In this document: one piece after another, positions 1 through 4,497 of the stretch
Layout: every line of letters starts with the position of its first letter
How positions within the stretch are numbered: the stretch's first letter is position 1
Assembly: GCA_019422905.1 (NCBI GenBank)
Contig: JAHZCM010000046.1
Location: forward strand, 8,857-14,708
Origin: Oscillospiraceae bacterium
Lineage (GTDB): Bacteria; Bacillota; Clostridia; Oscillospirales; Acutalibacteraceae
Direction: 5' to 3'
DNA length: 5,852 bases
The notes under the pieces: model-generated
Told to the model about the DNA's origin: nothing
Databases searched by the model: none
What the model saw: only the letters and a program-made list of their open reading frames with translations
Program-made: the position numbers and the translations under genes

Positions 1-185
1 GTATGCGCGAGTTGCACCGCCTGCCGCAGCTCATCGTTCGTAAAATTCATGGGTGCAGAACGCATCCCGAAAGACTTTCCGGCAAGATACACGGCATCCG
101 CGCCATAATCCAGTGCCGCGCGCAGGCGCTCCGGATCGCCGGCAGGAGATAAAAGCTCCGGTTTATTCAGCAGATTCAAACTCAT
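1..185 (-). CDS. U32 family peptidase-like protein (N-terminal fragment)
   Basis: This is the first 61 codons of a gene that runs off the left edge. The protein begins MSLNLLNKPELLSPAGDPER and continues with LDYGADAVYLAG, the hallmark N-terminus of the U32 family (the 'ELLAPAG...ADAVYLG' barrel start). U32 members were named as collagenase-type peptidases. Several bacterial members (TrhP/YegQ, B. subtilis YrrN/YrrO) are known to act in 5-hydroxyuridine formation on tRNA, and RlhA acts on 23S rRNA. The fragment is too short to choose a subgroup, though the FGMRSAPMNFTNDEL stretch fits the TrhP-like type. I chose the ATG at 185 because a partial Shine-Dalgarno (GGA, 193-195) lies 7 nt upstream. 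An in-frame ATG at 197 would add MDKC but has no properly spaced ribosome site. The gene lies 94 nt downstream of mltG and may be co-transcribed with it, subject to the stem-loop in the gap. Confidence 0.88.
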   Translation of the reverse strand, partial: MSLNLLNKPELLSPAGDPERLRAALDYGADAVYLAGKSFGMRSAPMNFTNDELRQAVQLAH

Positions 186-194
186 ACATTTATC

Positions 195-251
195 CATTCC
201 CAAATACGGAGAATGTGCCCTTTCGAACCGGTAAACGGATGAAAAGGCACA
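195..251 (-). promoter_or_regulatory. Tandem stem-loops in the mltG-U32 intergenic gap
   Basis: Read as minus-strand RNA, bases 251-241 (TGTGCCTTTTC) pair with 224-214 (GAAAGGGCACA): 11 pairs including one G-U wobble, around a 16-nt loop that can itself form a CCG/CGG mini-stem. Directly after it, 215-209 (CATTCTC) can pair with 201-195 (GGGAATG), a 7-pair stem with one wobble that buries the in-frame ATG at 197 and ends next to the weak ribosome site for the ATG at 185. The two stems share two bases (214-215), so they compete slightly. No run of T follows either stem, so neither is a standard intrinsic terminator. Possible roles are attenuation of downstream translation, an RNA processing or stability element, or a poor terminator. 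I recognise no known regulatory RNA family here. The pairing is seen directly; the function is a guess. Confidence 0.4.
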
Positions 252-279
252 GATCGCTCCATAATTTTATTTTCAGCTT

Positions 280-1578
280 TTACAGCAAACCGGCCATTGC
301 AAGATTCATCGTGTGCTCGTCCGCCGTGGCCGCATAGTACGGCGTGCCGTTTTCGTCATGGCAGAAGTAGTAGTAATCGCTGCCCTCCGCAGCGGGATGC
401 ACAGCCGCGTCGATTGCGTCAAGACCGGGGTTGCAGATCGCACCCGCCGGCAGGCCGCTTACGCCGCCGTTGTTCAGATACGTGGAATAGCGGCTGATAA
501 AGCCGTCCGGCGCCGTGCTGGCCCGATACGGATAGTAAAGCGTGGAATCGCAGTCCAGCGAGTAAATATCATGTGAGGCACCGTCGTTTAAGCGGTTATG
601 AAGAATCGCAGAGATCATATACATGTCGTCCGTATCCGCCGCTTCTGCCTGAATAATGGAAGCCAAAGTGATAATTTCATCCAGAGAGTAGCCGCTGGCC
701 GCGATGTCCGCGCGCAGTTCTTCATCCAAGCGGTTCTCAAAGTTATCGAGGAAACGCTTCAGCGTATCTTCCACGGATTCGTTTTCAAAGAACTGGTACG
801 TATCCGGGAAGAGATAGCCTTCCAGCTTGTAATACTTCTCATCCGCATTTGTAATCTTGGAAATCGAATCGTAATGGTCAAACGCAGTGGAATTGCACGC
901 CTCCAAAATCTCTTCCTTTGTATGCAGGCCGTGCTCTTCCAGGATTGTGGCAAACCGCTCGATCGTCATGCCCTCCGGGAATGTAATCATTTCCGTTTCG
1001 CTGCCCAGATCCGGACCGGCCTGCAATGCGTTGATCAGCTCTTCATAATCGAGGTTTGTCGCAATATCAAAACTCCCTGCCGAAAAATACTCCATCTTCG
1101 TCGTAAGCAGGCAGTACAGTGAGAAAAACTCCGGCTTTTCAATCGCATGACTCTGATACAAAATATCCGCAAGCTCCTCGCGCGTGACATTCTCCGGGAT
1201 CTCCACGGTCACAGTGGACTCCATGCGGTCGACAGCGAGGAAATCATTGGAGCCGCCGATCAGGTAAGAGGAAATCACCAGCGATACCAGCACAGCCATT
1301 GCAAGCCACATAAACGTGAAAATCCGCTTGTTTTTTCTGGACTTCACACGGTTGCGCTTTTTATGTTCTTTGGACTCCTTCCGGCGCATACGCTCATCAT
1401 AAGCGGAACGCGCACCGCTGATATTTCCCGTTGTGCTCGGAACAGTCCCCGTGCTGTACATTTGCAGATCGGCCTGCTCCGTCGGCGCGTTGAGCTGATC
1501 CTCTGTGAGATTCACGCGAAAGTGCTTTCCGTTTTTTGAATTGTCGCCTTGCCCATATTGTCTCTCATGATCGCTCAT
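280..1578 (-). CDS. mltG: Endolytic murein transglycosylase MltG (YceG-like)
   Basis: The 432-residue membrane protein is predicted to cleave nascent glycan strands inside the chain and so set peptidoglycan strand length next to the synthases. Residues 1-85 form a hydrophilic cytoplasmic tail ending in a very basic stretch (RRKESKEHKKRNRVKSRKNK). One transmembrane helix follows at about 86-107 (FTFMWLAMAVLVSLVISSYL), then a LysM-like region (about 120-250) and the YceG catalytic domain. Family signatures are visible: LEGYLFPDTYQF (253-264), LASIIQAEA (305-313) with Glu312 as the likely catalytic glutamate, the LDCDSTLYY stretch (341-349) matching the usual LQTDPTVIY, and GLPAGAICNPG (375-385). 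The usual Glu two residues before the catalytic one is Gln310 here. The start at 1578 has AAGGAAGG (1589-1596) 10 nt upstream and overlaps the upstream cyclo-ligase stop as ATGA, implying coupled translation. Length and all domains look complete. Confidence 0.96.
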   Translation of the reverse strand: MSDHERQYGQGDNSKNGKHFRVNLTEDQLNAPTEQADLQMYSTGTVPSTTGNISGARSAYDERMRRKESKEHKKRNRVKSRKNKRIFTFMWLAMAVLVSLVISSYLIGGSNDFLAVDRMESTVTVEIPENVTREELADILYQSHAIEKPEFFSLYCLLTTKMEYFSAGSFDIATNLDYEELINALQAGPDLGSETEMITFPEGMTIERFATILEEHGLHTKEEILEACNSTAFDHYDSISKITNADEKYYKLEGYLFPDTYQFFENESVEDTLKRFLDNFENRLDEELRADIAASGYSLDEIITLASIIQAEAADTDDMYMISAILHNRLNDGASHDIYSLDCDSTLYYPYRASTAPDGFISRYSTYLNNGGVSGLPAGAICNPGLDAIDAAVHPAAEGSDYYYFCHDENGTPYYAATADEHTMNLAMAGLL

Positions 1579-2174
1579 GCTTCAAAATCCTTCCTTTCCC
1601 TGTCCGTATCAGAATGATCCGCGCAGCTGTAAAGGCATCTTTCTGTACAGATATATAGAACCGGTTTATCGTGTGCTTCCGCCGGAATCGTATGTACAAT
1701 CTGGAAACCGTAGCACAGTCCGACAGTACATATCGGCAGTCCGCTCAGGAACGCATCATAATAGCCCTTTCCATAGCCGAGCCTCACACCGCTTTCTGTA
1801 AAGGCCAATCCCGGTACAAAGCAAATCGCCTGTTCACCTTCGATAAAACGCCGGCTTTCCTTTGCCGGCGGCTCCAAAATGCCATAGGCTCCCGGCCGCA
1901 GTGCATCCGGCGTGTCAATCCGATAAAAGGCCATTCGGCCGCTGTTCGGGTTACAACGCGGCACAAACACCGACTTCCCGTCTGTGAGCGCCTGCTGGAT
2001 TAACCTTCGCGTATCCACTTCACTGCCGAAAGAAACATATGCCAGTATGCATTCCGCCGTCTGGTAGAACCTTGACGTAATGATATTCTGAAACAGCGCC
2101 GCATCCAGTTTCGCACGGTTTTCACACGCTGCGCGCAACCTATGCATTTCGCGCCGCAGCTCCTGCTTGTCCAT
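1575..2174 (-). CDS. 5-formyltetrahydrofolate cyclo-ligase
   Basis: This is a 199-residue cytoplasmic enzyme of the 5-FCL/MTHFS family (called YqgN in Bacillus, YgfA/Fau in E. coli). It uses ATP to convert 5-formyl-THF to 5,10-methenyl-THF, returning a stored folate to the one-carbon pool. Visible family landmarks are the basic N-terminal helix KQELRREMHRLR (3-14), ILAYVSFGSEVDTR (43-56), VFVPRC (69-74), YGILEPP (97-103), and the strongest signature PGLAFTESGVRLGYGKGYYD (121-140), the nucleotide- and Mg-binding region. HDKPVLYICTE (168-178) is the usual C-terminal motif. The length is normal. I start at the ATG at 2174, which overlaps the upstream stop by one base (TGATG). The in-frame TTG at 2177 would add one residue. 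There is no well-placed Shine-Dalgarno (a GGA lies only 3 nt upstream), so translation probably relies on re-initiation after the DJ-1 gene. It overlaps mltG by 4 nt. Confidence 0.95.
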   Translation of the reverse strand: MDKQELRREMHRLRAACENRAKLDAALFQNIITSRFYQTAECILAYVSFGSEVDTRRLIQQALTDGKSVFVPRCNPNSGRMAFYRIDTPDALRPGAYGILEPPAKESRRFIEGEQAICFVPGLAFTESGVRLGYGKGYYDAFLSGLPICTVGLCYGFQIVHTIPAEAHDKPVLYICTERCLYSCADHSDTDRERKDFEA

Positions 2175-2716
2175 CAATCCATACTCTGGATCGACGCGTG
2201 TATTTTATCCGCTATGTCTTTTCCGGCGATAAGGCCGGCCAGGGTCAGTCCAAACTGCGTTGCCACGCCCATACCCTTTGCGGTGATGATCATATCATCC
2301 ACACAGACATGCTTTTCGGAAATTTTCGCCCCCCTCAGCTCGCCCTCAAAGCCGGGGAAGCAAACGACTTCCTTTCCTTCCAATAGGCCAAGATGGCCCA
2401 AAATACTCGGCGCCGCGCAGATTGCGGCCAAATAGACGCCGTTGTGCGCACAATATTCGGCACACGCCGTAACAATCGGAGATTTTTCCAGATTCAGCGT
2501 GCCGGGCATGCCGCCGGGCAGGATCATCATGTCCATATCGTCTGTTGTGACGTCCTTCTCTTCTATATCCGCCGTCACGGTAATGCCGTGCGAGCCGGTG
2601 ACGGTTTTGCCGCCGACGCCGACGGTCTTAACTTCCATTTCCGCTCTGCGCAGAATATCCACGGGCGCCAGCGCCTCAATTTCTTCAAAGCCATTTGCAA
2701 GGAATACATAAATCAT
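2174..2716 (-). CDS. DJ-1/PfpI family protein (YajL-like)
   Basis: The 180-residue protein belongs to the DJ-1/ThiJ/PfpI superfamily, close to the YajL/DJ-1 branch. It begins MIYVFLANGFEEIEALAPVD, where Glu14 aligns with DJ-1 Glu18. The nucleophile elbow is AAICAAPSILG (97-107), with Cys100 matching DJ-1 Cys106. LPGGMPG (66-72) is another superfamily landmark. The position of human DJ-1 His126 is Phe120 (in VCFPGF), so, as in YajL-type bacterial proteins, the classical Cys-His pair is absent. Members have been described as glyoxalases or protein/nucleotide deglycases and as oxidative-stress or chaperone proteins; these activities are debated and the sequence cannot decide between them. The start at 2716 is firm: GGAGG (2724-2728) lies 7 nt upstream, and the ATG overlaps the kinase stop (ATGA). 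It is coupled to the cyclo-ligase gene downstream. Confidence 0.94.
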   Translation of the reverse strand: MIYVFLANGFEEIEALAPVDILRRAEMEVKTVGVGGKTVTGSHGITVTADIEEKDVTTDDMDMMILPGGMPGTLNLEKSPIVTACAEYCAHNGVYLAAICAAPSILGHLGLLEGKEVVCFPGFEGELRGAKISEKHVCVDDMIITAKGMGVATQFGLTLAGLIAGKDIADKIHASIQSMD

Positions 2717-3369
2717 AACAGATCCTCCAATTCTGAGAGTATTTCGCGGTGTATATCTTCAATGCTTCGCATTGCGCCGGATTCCGCGCAATTGAGAACC
2801 ACCCAATCCAGCTTTTCAGCCGCGTACAGTGCACGCTCCCGGCAATGCAGCAGAAAAGCAAGGTCCTTCTCGTGAATGTCTTTTTGGGAAGCGTCTCCCC
2901 CGTATCGCCGCTGCAACAGCCGCTGCGATACTTCCGGAGGCACATCCAGATACAGCACCCGGTCCGGCCGCGGCAATCCCAGCTTGCCGTATTCAAAGTC
3001 CTCCAGCCACCGCATATAAGTATCCCATTCCGTTTGCGGCAGCTTGCTGAGCTGATAAACAATGTTGGATGTGACATAGCGGTCTGCAACGATCATTTTC
3101 CCGGCAAGGTAGTCGCCTTTCCATTTGGTTTGGAAGCTCGCAAAGCGGTCCACTGCATAAAATGCACTGGCGGCATATGCGTTGACTGCGTCAGGATCAT
3201 CGCCGAATTCCCCCGCAAGATACATCCTCACGAGCGAAGAGGAAGGCGATTCGTAATCAGGAAAACTGACCTTCCGCGCTTCGCCGCGCCGTGAAACGTA
3301 TTCAAGCAGACGGTCGACCTGAGTGCCTTTTCCGCTTCCATCCAGCCCTTCAATAACAATTAACGCCAT
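2713..3369 (-). CDS. tmk: Thymidylate (dTMP) kinase
   Basis: The 218-residue P-loop kinase is predicted to phosphorylate dTMP to dTDP with ATP, the step both de novo and salvage routes to dTTP must pass. It shows the Walker A loop GLDGSGKGTQ (8-17, Lys14), the FPDY substrate motif (36-39), FYAVDRFA (70-77) matching the usual FAADR helix, and the DRY motif (96-98, in VADRYVTSN). A basic LID segment, RRYGGDASQKDIHEKD (154-169), follows. With no Arg in the P-loop and basic residues in the LID it fits the bacterial type II arrangement. The P-loop ends KGTQ, resembling adenylate kinase more than the common KTT/KST form, so this is a divergent tmk. Another deoxynucleotide kinase specificity is possible but less likely. 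The ATG at 3369 has AAGGA (3379-3383) 9 nt upstream and a good promoter just beyond. It is the first gene of the operon. Confidence 0.9.
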   Translation of the reverse strand: MALIVIEGLDGSGKGTQVDRLLEYVSRRGEARKVSFPDYESPSSSLVRMYLAGEFGDDPDAVNAYAASAFYAVDRFASFQTKWKGDYLAGKMIVADRYVTSNIVYQLSKLPQTEWDTYMRWLEDFEYGKLGLPRPDRVLYLDVPPEVSQRLLQRRYGGDASQKDIHEKDLAFLLHCRERALYAAEKLDWVVLNCAESGAMRSIEDIHREILSELEDLL

Positions 3370-3378
3370 TTTCTTCTG

Positions 3379-3383
3379 TCCTT
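3379..3383 (-). promoter_or_regulatory. Ribosome binding site of tmk
   Basis: AAGGA on the minus strand lies 9 nt before the tmk ATG at 3369. It fixes the start of the first operon gene and falls within the short leader predicted from the promoter at 3403-3431. Confidence 0.7.
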
Positions 3384-3402
3384 ATCTTGTGCATTCTTCC
3401 TT

Positions 3403-3431
3403 ATTATAGCAAAGCGGGGGCAAATATACAA
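3403..3431 (-). promoter_or_regulatory. Sigma-A-type promoter of the tmk operon
   Basis: On the minus strand a perfect -10 TATAAT (3408-3403) is preceded by TGC, giving an extended -10 (TGCTATAAT). A -35 TTGTAT (3431-3426) matches the consensus TTG half and sits exactly 17 nt upstream. The predicted transcript would begin near 3396, giving a leader of roughly 27 nt before the tmk ATG. The spacer carries a run of C (3420-3416). No operator-like palindrome stands out over the promoter, so the operon is probably expressed constitutively during growth. Confidence 0.8.
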
Positions 3432-3526
3432 CCAGAAATTTTGCGATTCGTCTGTAATTAAGAAACACGAAAGGTTGGACAGGCACAAGAAACGCCGCGC
3501 CCCGTAAAATGACAGTGAGAAACCAT

Positions 3527-3534
3527 AAAGGAGG
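3527..3534 (+). promoter_or_regulatory. Strong ribosome binding site of the Cys-rich gene
   Basis: AAAGGAGG lies 8 nt before the ATG at 3543. It is nearly the full anti-16S complement and is what settles the plus strand as coding here, against a longer open frame on the opposite strand. The rest of 3432-3526 has no convincing vegetative promoter for this gene: TAAAAT (3505-3510) lacks a -35 at proper distance, and TTGGAC (3475-3480) is 24 nt from it. Confidence 0.9.
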
Positions 3535-3542
3535 TTAATCAA

Positions 3543-4337
3543 ATGGCTGAAAATGAATTTGCTTCCAGCACGGAAAACATGTCGCTCAAAGAAGCTGTCT
3601 GTATTGATGCCATGCGCATTTACGACTCCTGCAGTGACAAGGACTGCTTGGAGGATCTGCGCGTTCTGTTTCCGACTGCCGTACAGCCGTTGGTGGACGG
3701 CGCTGCCAATGTACGCGTGCGTTATGTCGACGTGCTCACCGTATACATCGACATGCAGCCGATTCCCTTTAACCGCGGCTATTATTCCATCGACCTGACG
3801 TTCTTCTTCGACGTCTCGCTCGACCTGTACGGCGGATCGATTATCGGGAGCGAGCGGGTCAACGGCATCGCGATCTTCAACAAGAAGGTCATTCTCTTTG
3901 GCAGCGAAGGCAATGTCAAAATGTTTACAAGCGAGGACTGCTCCGAAGGCTGCGACCTGCAGTGCAGCCGTGTGCTGCCAAAGGCAACCGTACAGGTTGC
4001 GCGGCCTGTGGCGCTCTCCGCGAAGCTCTGCGACCGCTGCGCCTGCGGCTGTGAGCCTTGCTGCGTGATCCCGGACTGCATTGCAAACCGCTACGGCGGC
4101 GCGTTTGATACAGCGCCCCAGAAAAACACCGTATATGTCACGATCGGCCTGTTCACCATTGTGCAGATTGTGCGCAACGTGCAGATGCTGATTCCCGCCT
4201 TCGATTTCTGCGTACCCGAAAAGGAGTGCGTAACCTCCAGCGATAATCCGTGCGAACTGTTCCGCAAGATTGACTTTCCCACAGATGAATTCTTCCCCCC
4301 GAAGGCCGGAGACTGCAACTGCGGCTGCGGCAGATAA
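3543..4337 (+). CDS. Cysteine-rich conserved clostridial protein of unknown function
   Basis: The 264-residue protein has 19 cysteines (about 7%) and no signal peptide or convincing membrane helix. I cannot assign a function. The N-terminus (residues 15-41, including KEAVCIDAMRIYDSC) is followed by a beta-rich, Cys-free domain (about 50-130: LTVYIDMQPIPFNRGYYSID, then KKVILFGSEG). A Cys-dense centre comes next (133, 137, 141, then CDRCACGCEPCC at 163-174, and 179). A second hydrophobic segment (VYVTIGLFTIVQIVRNVQML, 197-216) leads into FDFCVPEKEC and an acidic/Pro tail ending CNCGCGR. The paired VYID/VYVT segments could reflect two related halves. Similar proteins are, to my recollection, found in many Clostridia as uncharacterised. 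Disulfide cross-linking or metal binding is plausible, and a spore coat or envelope role is only an inference. It is monocistronic, with its own strong ribosome site and a terminator. Confidence 0.88.
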   Translation: MAENEFASSTENMSLKEAVCIDAMRIYDSCSDKDCLEDLRVLFPTAVQPLVDGAANVRVRYVDVLTVYIDMQPIPFNRGYYSIDLTFFFDVSLDLYGGSIIGSERVNGIAIFNKKVILFGSEGNVKMFTSEDCSEGCDLQCSRVLPKATVQVARPVALSAKLCDRCACGCEPCCVIPDCIANRYGGAFDTAPQKNTVYVTIGLFTIVQIVRNVQMLIPAFDFCVPEKECVTSSDNPCELFRKIDFPTDEFFPPKAGDCNCGCGR

Positions 4338-4364
4338 GCCTTCACAAAGACAGAGCAGACATAA

Positions 4365-4417
4365 GCGGCAAGCCGTGTGCCCAGATGGACGCACGGCTTG
4401 CTCTTTGCTATATTATT
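4365..4417 (+). terminator. Intrinsic terminator after the Cys-rich gene
   Basis: A perfect 10-bp stem GCAAGCCGTG (4368-4377) / CACGGCTTGC (4392-4401) encloses a 14-nt loop. It is followed by a moderately T-rich tail, TCTTTGCTATATTATT (4402-4417). It starts 30 nt after the stop of the Cys-rich gene. The opposite strand has a much poorer T-tract (CGCTTATGTCT), so termination of incoming pcrA transcripts here would be a secondary role. Confidence 0.75.
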
Positions 4418-4473
4418 GATTTTGATCCGGATTTTTCCGTTCGCCCTTTTCAGGGAATCCTATATCTACATTC

Positions 4474-4497
4474 AAAGTATAAAGCCGCCTTCTGCGG
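4474..4497 (-). terminator. Weak terminator-like hairpin at the pcrA stop
   Basis: Just after the pcrA TAA, minus-strand CCGC (4497-4494) and GCGG (4488-4485) form a 4-bp GC stem around AGAAG. It is followed by CTTTATACTTTG. The stem is short and the T-tract broken, so this may only help termination together with the larger hairpin at 4368-4401. The remaining 4418-4473 holds no feature I can support. Confidence 0.35.

Noticed and set aside
598..1122. A 174-codon plus-strand open frame opposite mltG
   Set aside because: MltG motifs lie on the minus strand in this exact stretch; the plus product has no recognisable feature or supporting ribosome site.
3481..3496. Sigma-54-like GG...GC spacing (AGGCAC then GC 12 nt apart) before the Cys-rich gene
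   Set aside because: The GG and GC match, but the TTGC element is only half matched and no enhancer site is seen; a single weak match is expected by chance.
3524..3532. CATAAAGGA resembling a sporulation sigma -10 (CATA)
   Set aside because: It overlaps the ribosome binding site, so transcription from it would remove that site from the message.
3360..4394. A 344-codon open frame on the minus strand, longer than the plus-strand gene it covers
   Set aside because: It overlaps the tmk start, spans the promoter, ribosome site and terminator of the Cys-rich gene, and its product has no recognisable domain. The plus frame has AAAGGAGG at ideal spacing and a structured protein. It is a shadow of codon bias.
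4435..4446. Short CGGA/TCCG inverted repeat in the convergent gap
   Set aside because: Only 4 bp, with no flanking context suggesting a site; likely chance.
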